Part shown: positions 1 through 10,551 of the stretch, piece after piece | How the letters are laid out: the number at the start of each line of letters is the position of its first letter | Position numbering within the stretch: the first letter of the stretch is position 1 | DNA from: Pleurotus djamor | Taxonomy: Eukaryota; Basidiomycota; Agaricomycetes; Agaricales; Pleurotaceae | Assembly (NCBI GenBank): GCA_029747585.1 | Contig: JAPEVF010000581.1 | Span: 1 to 29,269, forward strand | DNA: 29,269 bases | Direction of reading: 5' to 3' | Position numbers and translations under genes: made by a program | Notes under the pieces: generated by a model | Told to the model about the DNA's origin: nothing | Database searches by the model: none | Seen by the model: only the letters and a program-made list of their open reading frames with translations

Positions 1-1
1 C

Positions 2-229
2 GGAAGGTTAAAGCAAAACACGCTGACGATCGTGAGCGAGAAGGATGAAGTGGTACCACCCGAAATGAGCCATCGCCTGGCTGATTCCATAGGCCCCATT
101 CCCAGGTCTTCGGGTTTAGCCCGCACGGTGATCATTCGAGGTGCACTTCATGAGAATGCCTGGCAAAAATATCAATGGTCCGTGGAAATGGTCCAGTACA
201 TAAAGGACATCCTAGGCCAGAAGGCATAA
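2..229 (+). CDS. alpha/beta hydrolase (Bem46/ABHD13-like), C-terminal end only
   Basis: This is the last 75 codons of a gene that begins before the window; the frame is open from base 2 and ends at TAA 227-229. The tail carries KDEVVPP, which fits the catalytic acid loop of Bem46/ABHD-type serine hydrolases, and GALHENAW, which fits the catalytic histidine loop (family form GxHNxxW). After it comes an amphipathic helix ending in YIKDIL, as usual for the last helix of the fold. The nucleophile elbow lies outside the window, so the exact subfamily and substrate cannot be given. It is convergent with the next gene. An intron near the left edge cannot be excluded. Confidence 0.7.
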   Translation, partial: GRLKQNTLTIVSEKDEVVPPEMSHRLADSIGPIPRSSGLARTVIIRGALHENAWQKYQWSVEMVQYIKDILGQKA

Positions 230-536
230 CCATACCATGATAGACGATTAAATGGGGGCACCTTCGCATTATCAATGGGCTAATAAGCACACAGTATGAT
301 AATCATAGAATACATATACGCCAACTCGGATGGGGTTCGAGTGTTCATCGACCTCTCCACTAAAGACCGTAAAATTTCAGTCGTGAGTTGTTCTACCATG
401 AGTAAGTATGGGTTTAAACTATTCCAACATCAACGTGTTGTAGAAGTGCTTTGTGGGCATCGACATCAACATGGGACCACTAGGCGAGACACGGTGGGTT
501 GAGATGACGGTGCTGGGTGCGAGCCGCGGTGGCTTG
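230..536. other. intergenic, between two convergent 3' ends
   Basis: About 300 bases lie between the stop of the hydrolase gene and the stop of the Ran-binding gene. I see no coding signal and no RNA gene. It presumably holds both 3' untranslated regions and polyadenylation sites. Confidence 0.6.
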
Positions 537-2684
537 TCAGGCAGGGGGAATGTGAGTCGTTATGACTTGCAAGAGCTCTTCCGCAACCTTTGCGGATGGA
601 AGCTGCAAATAAGTGGCAATTAGCGAGGCGAAGAATTGATAGAGTAGGGGGAGCGACGCACTCGGAGGTTGTAGTGTATGGTATTACCGTCCTCAATGGA
701 GCTGAATCGTAAGTATCGGGGATCTTGTGCTATAGAAAAGCGTATGCCATGGAATAAAGTGACGTTAAGGATCACGGTGAACACGGCTTCTTTTCTCATC
801 ACTGCGAGGATGGCAAAGAGATAAGACACAGACAGAGTCGTGGGTTTGACACGTACCTATCCGGCTAGAACTTTTATCGTCATCGTCACGGTATAGCAAT
901 TTAAGTGTTCCGGTCCCTCTCTCCTTCCACGAATTTTCGGCCAATGAGAATAGCTTCGCGCGGACTTGATGCACGGTGGTTTCATCTTCCTCGCCGGTGA
1001 CAACTGCAAACAGAGGTATGAAAACAATACAGACGAAGAGGAAGCAGACACCAACCATCCTGTTCGGAGAGGACGAGCTTGGCCTCCTCATCTTCGCTTT
1101 GTGCGGCATCTTCATCACCAGTGGTAGCCCTCAACCTTTCTCCAAATGTCAGCTGCCCTTCATCTTTTGTATCCTTCTCATCTTCATTCCCACTGTCTTT
1201 CTCCGATGGCTCTGATGAACTAGCCTTAGAACTGCCATTGACGATCGGAGAGTCAGCCCTGGCGCGTTTGGGAGTCGGAGCGAAGGCCTGGATACCAGAG
1301 GACGCATAGGCAGAGAAAGCACTGCTATGGGCGGCATTCGCGCGACGGGTGGGAGATTTACTTCTACCTAACTTCGATGATGAGCCAAGGCCCGGAGATT
1401 TGGCCCTAGCTGCAGCCGTAAAGGGGGACGATGAGGACGCGAAAGCTTCGAAGCCTGAGCGCTTTGTGGCGGGGGTGGCTGAACTGTGGGTCGGAGTGGT
1501 TGGNAAGGGNGACGGTGTNGNGGACNGTCGNNGGNTGGGCTCGCAGGTGGAAATCTGGACGCGCCGGTCGTGAAGAGGCTCTTGCCTTTGACAGAGGCAA
1601 AAGGGGAACTTGTGGAAGCGTAGGACATGAAGCCACCCTTGAAAGGAAAGTTGTGGGTATATACCGGGATGGAACTTGGTCACTTACAAATTTCGGAGTG
1701 GATATGGATGTGCTTGCTGGTTTTTCCGGGGGAGGGGAAGGCCGCTTCGCCTCTCTAGGATTATTATCAACCTTGTCACCTTCGTCGCGAGCGCGTTTGA
1801 CAGGTTCAACTACACTTGAGTGATTCGGCGTTGGCCCGGCCTCTTGAGGGCCTTGACTGGTTCCACGCTGGAAGAACTTGCGCTTTACACCTTTAGGATC
1901 TTCGGTTTCGTCAACATCGGAGGATTTGGCACCGTCTTTGATATCTTGTGGCGGCACATCGGAGGCACCGAGGTCCGAAACCTCAGAAGGCTGAGGGGCT
2001 GGGGACTGGTGAGTGCTGGTAGATTGGAGAGGTTCTGATGGTGGTGTGGGTAGTACGTGTTCTGCACCGTTTGGATCGACGTGCGTGGTACCGTTATCGA
2101 GGACGGATTCAGGAACGGTGTGTCCAGAGGCCTCGGCATCCATATCAACCTCCTCTACCTCAGACATAGCCTTCATATTTCGCCAACTGAGGTCCTCTAC
2201 GCCCTGCGATATCTGGCGCACCTTGATTTTGATTTCTTGGGGCGGAGAGGTTCCCAACATCGTCGGCGAAGGTGATCGTGATCTTGAACCATCCTCCTCT
2301 TCTCGCGTCGAGTCAAGGTGTATCCTGTTCTTCTTTGCTGGCGTCCGTGCGTGGTCAAATCGAATTGAGGCGTCGTCCTGAGGTGACCGAGAATACCATA
2401 TCAGCTCACACGCACATGAGGCAAAGGTTAAAGTTGCACAGAACCTGCAGTCTTGGCGTCGTCGCCGGTTCCAGCGAGACCTCTCGTTCTCGTTTCTGAG
2501 GTAACTTAATCTCTGTTCCAATATACGCGACGATCAAGGATTCCATGAGGATTATGACTACAAGGTAAGAGGGTAATATGCGAAACATACCTGTCTCGGT
2601 TGACTCTGGCGGCGTCGCTGATGGTGAGCCCTTCTCGGAGTCCATGTGCCTATCTGACTGGTGAGGGGACGATGTGTCTGCCAT
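537..2684 (-). CDS. RanBP1-domain protein, RanBP3/Yrb2-like nuclear export cofactor
   Basis: Exons: 2684-2591, 2512-2445, 2377-1688, 1637-1056, 1003-857, 801-662, 602-537; about 595 residues. The N-terminus is basic (KLPQKRERE, then TPAKKNRIHLD), followed by a long low-complexity stretch. The middle has FG-poor, Ser-rich segments (GGFMSYASTSSPF; SGFEAFASSSSPF) and LTFGERLRA just before the Ran-binding domain. The C-terminal ~120 residues are a RanBP1 domain: TGEEDETTVHQVRAKLF, WKERGTGTLKLL, and AQDPRYLRF with HYNLR near the end. Yrb2 and RanBP3 bind RanGTP and help Crm1-dependent export; I infer that role here. Exon 4 has a frame break among N bases at 1504-1535: its start and end frames differ by one base, while all other phases agree. 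A Nup2-type nucleoporin is the alternative, but the layout fits Yrb2 better. Confidence 0.85.
1504..1535. other. cluster of eight N bases with a frameshift
   Basis: Eight N bases (1504, 1510, 1519, 1521, 1526, 1531, 1532, 1535) fall in 32 bases of Pro/Ser/Thr-coding sequence in the Ran-binding gene. The frame entering from the exon start (SYASTSSPF, SLFTTGASRFPP) and the frame leaving (ATKRSGFEAF) differ, so one base is missing or two are extra. This looks like an unresolved consensus, not a true gene break. Confidence 0.8.
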
Positions 2685-3438
2685 TGGGAAGGCTGAGGAT
2701 GTGGTGGATGAATTGCAAGGGGAGCACAACCAAAACAGAGCCGTGAAGCTAACCACTTTCGGCTATCCCCGACGCCGTTTCCACTACACATCTGCGCTTT
2801 ACAAGTACAATGGCCTATTGTACTTTGTATTGCCTTGAATGAAAAGACTTCAGACCTCAGAAATTTTACTCTAGCATACCGCCGATACTCTGAAAAATTG
2901 TCTTATTTTTGGGACTAATCTTGCGCCTCTGGGATGTGTTGTTGTGGGCCTCCAAGTCCAACTTAGCTTGGGTGCGTATCGGTTTCCAAATTCCCTTTGA
3001 CACTGACCCAGTTTCTTGTAAGTTATGGATCCAATGCGTGACCTGGCATCGTATAATTATCTTAGATATTATCTACGGTTCCTCCTCCTCTGTCTTAGGA
3101 TCATGGTGGAGGTTTGTCGTTTCTGCCAGTGGTGTTTGTTTCGATACAAGAATCACTCGCCATCAAGTATACTCTTTGTACAAAGAGTTCAACCAGTTTG
3201 TATGCAAAGTATCGAAAACATTGTGACGCAAACGCAGCTACGCAATTGATAAGAATACGAGAACATCTATATGCAAAGTCAAATGGAGCCATCCCGTCCC
3301 TGAAAAATCGACCCAAACCCATGTATGTAGAGCCAGAAGGATGATAAACGCAAACATTATGTGAAGATATATACATGACATGTCCGTCGCCATATAGATA
3401 CTCAGCCAAAGACCCAAAAAGAAGAGAAAAAAATGAAA
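2685..3438. other. intergenic, Ran-binding gene 5' side and histidine kinase 3' side
   Basis: About 750 bases without a convincing gene. Short open frames occur on both strands but show no family motif and no consistent splice structure. It should contain the promoter of the Ran-binding gene and the 3' untranslated region of the kinase. I see no TATA box that I would defend. Confidence 0.55.
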
Positions 3439-6400
3439 CTACGTAGCAGAATATTCGTTGGTCACGACCGGGGTTTCGGCACCCATGTTGTTGGGTGTGT
3501 GCCCGCGTTTTCGTTTTTCATCCGCGTTGATGAGCATCTCCCGGAGACTCCTCTCGAAGACGGGCTTCGTCAGCACACTAGTACACACCGTTCAGCGAAA
3601 GCGTCGACGAAAAGGAAAGATCACATACTGATCGACACCAGCTTCCAGGTACTCTTGTTGATCTATCATACAGACGTACCACTTATCAGGGAACAGAGTA
3701 GATCAGGTATCATTCTCACTCACCATTTAGCAAAGCGTTGCCTGGAAATCGTTAGCAATCACATATATTTAGAAAGCTCGTCATCACTTACCTGTCACAC
3801 CAACAACGAAATCTTTCCTGCCCATCTCCCGCAATTTGGTAACCGCTTCGAGGCCTGACATAACCGGCATCGAATTGTCGAGGAACACCGCGGCGTACTT
3901 GCCCTCCTGGAAATAGGTGGGTTGCTCCTGCTCCAATATTGGGCCACCACTGTGAGAGCCATCGCTTGATGGTGTCTCGCCGTGGGGAGCCAGCAGCATC
4001 TCTAGTGCGATCTCGCCGTTCTCCGCGGTCGAAACCGTGCATCCTAGTCGCGACAAAATACGTTTCATAAGGGTGCGCGTCAGAGGATCATCATCCACTA
4101 CCAAGACGTTCATCCCCGACTCGAAGGGAAGTGTCTGACAGGAACCATTGGGGTTCCCACGAGCATTGTCAAAGGTACTGAGAGAAGGCGATGACGGGAA
4201 TGAACCGATCCCTCCAGAAGCCCCGGAGGTGTGTGTTGACGTCGTAGGATGAGCATCGGCCGTAAAGGATCTTTGTGTCGGCATTTGGACGAACGTCGGA
4301 CGTGACGGCTGCGTAACACCGTCATCAAGGGGTTCCCGAGCTTGAGAGGGGGGAGGATCCGGTACATCTTCATCCGCAGGACTGGACAGTTCAAATTGTG
4401 TACCAGTCGAAGAGTCTCCAATCGTTCGAGTGGGAACAGAATCCGGGTTATCCAGAGATATTTCGACACGACCCCCTGCAAAAAACGATTTATAAACATG
4501 AATGGGGGAAACGCGTAAAATTAACCTTGGTCCATTAATCCTTGCAAGGTGGTTGACCGCATGGTGGAGACATTCAGCTGCGATCCTCTGCAAAAACTCG
4601 CCGAGCCCGCCAAGTCAGTAGACGGACTAGGGGAATGTTTGCAAGGCTCTGGTGACCTGGCTTGAGGAAACCGTCCAAAATCAGAAGGGTCTGCGGATTT
4701 ATCGGAGCCGAGGTCCGCAAGCGCCCCTGTGAATGCCTTTTTACCAACACCGAGAGCTACATCGACAGTCGTAAGCAGGAAACGAGGTAGAATTCACTTT
4801 GAACACTAACGAAGTTCGACCCAGAAGGTTGACCCTTCTCCAACTTTCGAACGAACACCGAGGCGCCCTCCGCTGGACTTGACAATGGAGCGAACCAGGG
4901 CTAGACCAAGCCCAGTGCCTTTGCCACCTAGAAAAAGACGTCAGTACTTCAGTCCGGTAACATAGCGTATCTGAATGATGATACCTTGCTGCCTGCCCTG
5001 TTCGGTTTGATTGAAAGCAGCTACCAAGGATAGACTTCAGAAAAGGACCGACACATGCAAGAGAGCGACTCACAAAACAGATTACTTTCAACCATGTCAC
5101 GACGCTTGATACCACATCCTGTATCAGATACTTCGATCCTCACAACAATCCACTCAAGATGAGGAGGAGCGTCATTGTGGTTTATGTTATGTTGGGACAA
5201 GTGTCTCGTTGAAAGGGGCAGGTCCGAGGACGAAGATGCGGGCTCATCCGGAGGTATGTCATATTCGTTCACATACTCTGGGGGAGAATTGGGAAGGACT
5301 AGCTGCGTCTTGACAGTCAACTTGCCCCCCGTTGGAGTAAATTTGCAAGCGTTACTGGAGATAGAGGTTCGAATATATGTGGATGCGAAAGCTCAACCAC
5401 CTACCTAGCAAGGTTGGTGACGATCTGCCTGAGTCTAGTTTCATCCCCGACAACTAGCCCGTCTATGGCAGGTTGCCCTCGGAGATGGTTCTTGATGTCC
5501 GTACTACTATACTTCAGAGCCTCGTACGCGGCGCATCTAGCAACCTGGGCCAAGCATCCGGAAAATCAGTGACGCTTGCATATCGAGATTGCTCTACTTA
5601 CCAAGTCGATGTTAGGGTCGAGGTGAGTCACCAATTCCAAGTTGCGAGCATCTGTCGCAAGCCGCAGAGGGATGAACAGCGATCTCATCACATGATGTAG
5701 GGCATAAGGCTGTTTGAGAGGATCAGCGGGAAGACACTTAGCGATGCCATGTCGGGCTTACTCTAGAAGCCGACTCAAATCGGCCGCTATCCATACGATT
5801 GCTGGAGAAGATGTTCTGATGAATGTGAAGAACAGAAAACATGACACAACCCACAAATCAAGGACATCGTTCAGAACTAAGAATAATGAGTGAGTAAGGA
5901 AGAAAATGGAGGTGTGATAATTGAAACCTTTGCTCATCATGGATAAGGACCCTTCCAGAGCTTTGAACTCTATTTCTTGCGCTTTAGCTACTGTTCCAGA
6001 AGCTTCCATATTTTGAACAGCGAGGACTAGGTAAATGTAAGAGACATTGAATGGGGGACTTGGAAGTTACGCACGGGCAGTGTTCAATGGAACTCGGACC
6101 TGTGCTGGCGGACTAAATTGAGAACAGCGTCTCAAAAGGAATAAACAAACTTATCATGGAAAACGTATCTAGGAGCGATAATCAAGTTTTGGAGTTCCAA
6201 GGGGGAAATAAAAACGTACGATGTAAGACGCCGCTTCGATTCAGCTGCTTTCCGCTCATTTATCTGCGCCTTCTGCGCCTGTTTGGCATAGAGCTGGAAA
6301 TGAGGGGCATTCAAGGACGCTCTCTCATATGGTTATATCACGCGTACCTTGAGCTGATCCCGAATTGTAAAGATGCGTCGTTCCGACTGGACCAAAGTCA

Positions 6401-8086
6401 GAACATACGGCGACAGAGAAAATGAAGTACGCACGGATTCTTTCATGTAGTGAATATATAACAAAAACGTATGAAAGACCTGTGCCCTGTATGAAGAAGA
6501 ACGCAGTGCTCCGAAACCTTCACACTCACAGCAAAATTGATCATAGCTAAACCAGGTATTCAGCAAAGTGAAAAATTCGGGTCATACAAACGGGCTTACT
6601 CCGAGCCCATGGTGTGCGATCCGGGGCGATGGCAGAACAAGTGCTATCACAGATGTTCCGAGATCAGTCTAACGACATGCTAAGTGCAACGTAACTTACA
6701 ATATGAAGAAAGTGAGGGCACCGAGGGCGCCAGAAATCCTGTTCATTTTCAGACCGAACAGAGCGATCACTTGCAAAGCCTTTCACCGAACTTAGAGCGA
6801 GAGAATACTAACAAGCAATCAACTCACTGTGCAATAGTACATGGTCCCTAGGAAATCTCTAGTCCCACAACCGAAAAGCGACCGAGACGGCTTATAGAAG
6901 CCACAGAGATACCTGGGAAAGAGGGGCGTAAATAAGCCCTCCAGCTTCCAGGTGTAAGATGAGTTTACATACATAAACAATACTTGATATAAACCCCTAA
7001 GGTCGACTTAGTGAATTTGAGGGACAGAGACGGGGATCCTGTTGACATACCATGCCCAGATTGAAACGCCCAAAAAACATTGATAGAGAACGACTCTGTC
7101 CCGAGGCCAATTGAACATAATCATCAATCTGTCCCCACTTTCGTCAGGCGGAGTTTCTCTACGAGCTGAAGTCGACTCACATTACGGGTACACTGAGAAC
7201 GGGCGCAAACTTGAGAATAAGTGGGGGGTCAAGGTGAGTGAATGCTGCGCAAGAGGGTATGAGCGGGCTAATGTACGTACTGCATAAAAGTATATCTTAT
7301 CCATCAAAGTGAATGGTCTTGGCACGAATGCGAGCCCAAGAACCCAATTCACAATTAGCCAGGCTGCAGACCATCCCGCCAGAGACTACCAGGTGACAAT
7401 TGGGTTTAGGTTTGCAGAGGTTCAGAAGATGCTGGACGTACCTTTGCGTAGAACCAGTTATCCCCCATATAGCGCTTCTCCGAGCGAAGATCTGGAAAAC
7501 TCGAGTTGAAGAAATGCAACAAGTTGGGCCATAGTCTCCACCGTAGAATCGATAGGACTGTCAAACTCCCCCAAAACCCGGTATGCGCGATACTCTCGTG
7601 ATCACTAGAGCCCGTGTGAGGATGGCTATCCCCTCCCGACTTGTCAGGTGTTCCACCATTCTCAGATTGTGTAACCGACGATTTGTTGATTTCCTCCGAC
7701 CACACTCGGTCCACGACAATTTCATCGACAAAATCATCCTCTCCCTCCGGGATGTAAATCGTGCGTGACACACTATCTCCAGCACTTTCCTCGAGCAACG
7801 AACTTGTCGACGGAGCAGTCCCCGTGCCCATGCGCCGCTTCAAGCTAGCCCAGTACATGGCGAGATTATAGCCAATACGAGCCACTTTCTTCCGCTTCCC
7901 GGCACCACCACCGTCCATGTTGTGAGACACGGGCGGGGGCAGTTCTTGCTGGTCATCTTGAGGCAGCGTTTTCGTGGAAATTTCGGGGTCGATCTCGTCC
8001 TTGTTGGCATACTGCTGCTGGCGTGCAACTTCCTCTGTCCATTTGGTAGAGGAGCTACTGGAACCCGACAGCGTCCAAAACGGCAT
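3439..8086 (-). CDS. membrane hybrid histidine kinase with C-terminal receiver
   Basis: Twenty-seven exons: 8086-7442, 7385-7281, 7209-7181, 7128-7051, 6996-6973, 6912-6828, 6779-6700, 6643-6600, 6546-6530, 6479-6435, 6386-6348, 6293-6220, 6168-6155, 6101-6075, 6026-5928, 5876-5855, 5801-5762, 5709-5602, 5544-5405, 5354-5074, 5020-4985, 4927-4811, 4756-4526, 4475-3792, 3741-3724, 3662-3629, 3577-3439. All phases agree and give 1084 residues. Residues ~1-215 are hydrophilic; ~216-384 hold five or six membrane segments; ~385-420 form a charged linker ([17 protein letters not shown]). The H-box is YVFHEVRVPLN (His426). The N-box is NLASNACKF (Asn573), the D-box SDTGCGI, and the G-box [10 protein letters not shown] from 678. 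The receiver starts near 915 (VLVVDDDP), with Asp993 in [11 protein letters not shown] and a Lys in VLTKPV. It probably feeds a phosphorelay through an HPt protein; the signal is unknown. The intron after His426 appears to be AT-AC. Confidence 0.88.
6102..6154 (-). other. probable AT-AC intron in the H-box of the kinase
   Basis: The preceding exon ends CATG and the next begins AGGTCCGA, giving His-Glu-Val-Arg, the motif expected in this kinase family. The 53 bases between start ATAAGTTT and end CAGCAC. No GT-AG choice restores this motif. The one in-frame GT-AG alternative (6113-6150, 38 bases) would place Asp-Asn-Pro-Pro-Ala-Gln after the histidine instead of Glu. Confidence 0.6.
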
Positions 8087-10551
8087 TCGACGGCTGGCCT
8101 CCAAAGTGGGGGGAGGGACGAGCTGAGCGAGCTCCTGGAAATGATGAGGGTATGGTGGCAAGAGGAGATTTCCCAAATGCGTCACCTCCTTTTCTGTGTT
8201 CGCGGGGTTCGCTGTGCCTGAGAAGAACCCTGAATAATTCCGTGTCTCCGCCAAGAATGCTGGTGGAAAGCAAGTGGTGAGCCAGCCGTCACTCAGGAAA
8301 TCTTTTTGCAGTATTTTCTCACTTCGAATACGTGGGGAGTATGTGTCTGCAAAATTATTGTAAGAAGAAGCCTGAAGGGCATCCATCAGATGGCTTAGCC
8401 GAACAGTGTTAATCAATAAGCCAGAACCTAGCCAGCCACCTTCAGTCAGCTGCGGGACTAGCACCAAGGGACACGGCTTACTTACCGCCTCATGGTATCA
8501 AGAAGTAGATCTTCATTGGTTCTCTTGTACAAGGTTTGTCTCTGATTACTACCATGGAGCACTAAGGAGCGTATGAACGCCGAACAGCCATCTGTCAACT
8601 CTGGGAAACCGGAAACATAACAAGTCATTCAAGAAAACATATCCAGGGTTGCTCAATATGGGTGATACATATGTCTGTGCTGACTTTTGAAGATCGGTAA
8701 TACTACACAGACTGTAGTGAACGTGAACACAGCGCGGTAAGCACATGATTGCACATTGAGGGAACCAGCTCTCTAGATCTATAGCGTCTGCTAAAATCCA
8801 AAGTACGGACCCCAATGCCCAACTAGGCGTTCTTCGTATTGATTTGTGTGAGAACCCTACCCATGACCCAATCGATCTCCCACTTAACCGAGAGACTTTT
8901 CCCAAATCTGTTTAATCCTTCTAGCATGGTGAGCTGAACGAATACAGAGCATTGGAGCTGAGATGGCGTAGGCCAGCACACTGAAGATCATGACCACGAA
9001 GGGGGCTCACCGTGCTCTAGGTGAGGCGCACATCGTGCGCGTGGAAGAATCTTGAAGCATCTTAATCTCACAAGTTCCGATGGTGAGCACGCAAGCCCTG
9101 ATCAGGCTGCCGGGTGGAGGGAAACGAGGGGATCGCCCCAAGAAGTGACCTGAGAGAAAGCCCTGGGGGAAATAGTTTATTTGCCGTCGTTTACATGGGC
9201 TGAGTGACCGGCTACCATTGACCCAGTGATAACTCTGAACGCAAACGAGATTTTCTCAACAGCGAGAGTGAGTGGGCCTGTAGTCGTCGCGTTATGTCCC
9301 CTTTTGTTTGCTCGTGTAACGTCCTGGATCATTGTTAAATCCGGCGGTGGCAGTACTGACCCATACCCAGCGAATGAAACCAGGGGCATCAAGTAGACGA
9401 TGGATGCCGATGCGCTAGGGTGACCACGATATGGCCGTCGCAGAGCGACAATGGTGAGGCTGGCGAGGGGTGCTGTGGACGAGTCAAAAAGGCAGATTCC
9501 GGCGACACGCTGCAATGACTGAAACGCTGAGAAGGGAACTCCTTTTGGCATTAGTCGCAGAAAGACGGCAGATCCTAGTCATGGAGTTCTCAGACCCGCC
9601 GTTTGCAGTCAGAACAGCGAAGAAACACGGAGAAAAGAGCGACGGGCGACGTGGTGGTCAGGATCGCGCCGAGAGTTTTGACCGGGGCCGTATTGTGATA
9701 CTGTTGGTGTGGGTACGAGGGTAGGTGGATACATATATTGCGACTAGGGAGTATATCAGTATTTGCGTCGAAATTTGATTCGAAATCAAGAACATGTTGG
9801 ACCAGAGAACCACACAAATCGTCGTCTGCAGAACCTCGCATGCGCGGTCCCTCCTAGTTTCTCATCAGGAACGGGGAAGATTGCATGAGAAGAATCCAGC
9901 TATAGGCTATCAGCTATGGCGGTATTATTATTGTTGAAGCTCGGGATTGCTCGGTGGCTCACCTATGCAACCAACCCCATGCCGACCGGGTTATCGTTTC
10001 CCCTCACGCCCTTTCGACAGCGATAGTTGTCTCAGCGGGTACAAGCAGCGACATCGACTCCGTACATCGTGAGATCGTCGAGGTCGACCAGTGCCCACGT
10101 TGTAGGAAGGAAGCGAAAGTCGCGCAGCGACTTCGCTAACGCGTCCGCCGTTGCTTCTTTCCACATTTGGGTATGACCTTCGCTGTGGTCCGCTTGCATG
10201 AGGTTCCCTCGAAAAAAACTACAGTTTTCTGGACAGCGCCCCGGGGGGTCTGGGGGCCGCAAAAGAGAGTCCGTTGGGCAGCCAACCTGATTTTTCAGAG
10301 TCGAATTTGCGGTCGAGCAGGATGGTGCTGTGGCCACAGCGCCGCTTTGTGTATGGTCGGAGTCTGAAATTGTGCCCACCTTTTCTTGTTTCCTTCCACC
10401 ACATCTCAGCTCGAAATCAATTATAGTGTCGACTTTATTCGACCCCTTCTCCTCCTCGTACCTCCGTCACGCCCTCGACTGGTTACACCACTTTACGAGC
10501 GTCGCCACCTATATTTCTGTGAGGGAGAGCTCAATTTGAGCCCACGTCGCC
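8087..10551. other. gene-poor stretch between two divergent genes
   Basis: About 2.4 kb separate the kinase and the Snt2-like gene, which point away from each other, so both promoters must lie here. The kinase frame stays open upstream to 8467, so its N-terminus may extend further. Open frames of 60-124 codons near 9177-9841 and 9954-10139 show no motif and no splicing logic, so I do not call them. Two adjacent hairpins lie at 9006-9040. The last 170 bases before the Snt2-like start are pyrimidine-rich (for example 10436-10463), as is common in fungal promoters. Confidence 0.55.
9006..9040. other. two back-to-back hairpins
   Basis: CTCACC (9006-9011) pairs with GGTGAG (9020-9025) over an 8-base loop. 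GCGCAC (9026-9031) pairs with GTGCGC (9035-9040) over a 3-base loop and starts at the very next base. Nearby, 9011-9017 can also pair with 9085-9091, and a near-palindrome centred on TGATCA lies at about 9094-9108. It may be part of a structured RNA of unknown type, on either strand. Confidence 0.4.

Noticed and set aside
2909..3226. A 105-codon plus-strand frame in the gap after the Ran-binding gene
   Set aside because: Overlapping frames on both strands are equally open, and the translation shows no recognisable domain.
6113..6150. A GT-AG intron as an alternative to the AT-AC intron in the kinase
   Set aside because: At 38 bases it would be the shortest intron in the gene, its donor GTTTGT is weak, and it inserts residues after the phospho-histidine. 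It stays possible and is noted in the feature.
9001..9180. SRP RNA or RNase MRP/P RNA
   Set aside because: Short stretches such as GGAAACG and GATCGCC recall SRP RNA, but their order and the conserved helix 8 loop do not match; the RNase P/MRP core motifs are also absent.
9177..9841. Open frames of 83-124 codons on the minus strand, and 84 codons on the plus strand
   Set aside because: No family motif, no consistent splice pattern, and frames overlap on both strands; they look like chance open frames in a GC-balanced gap.
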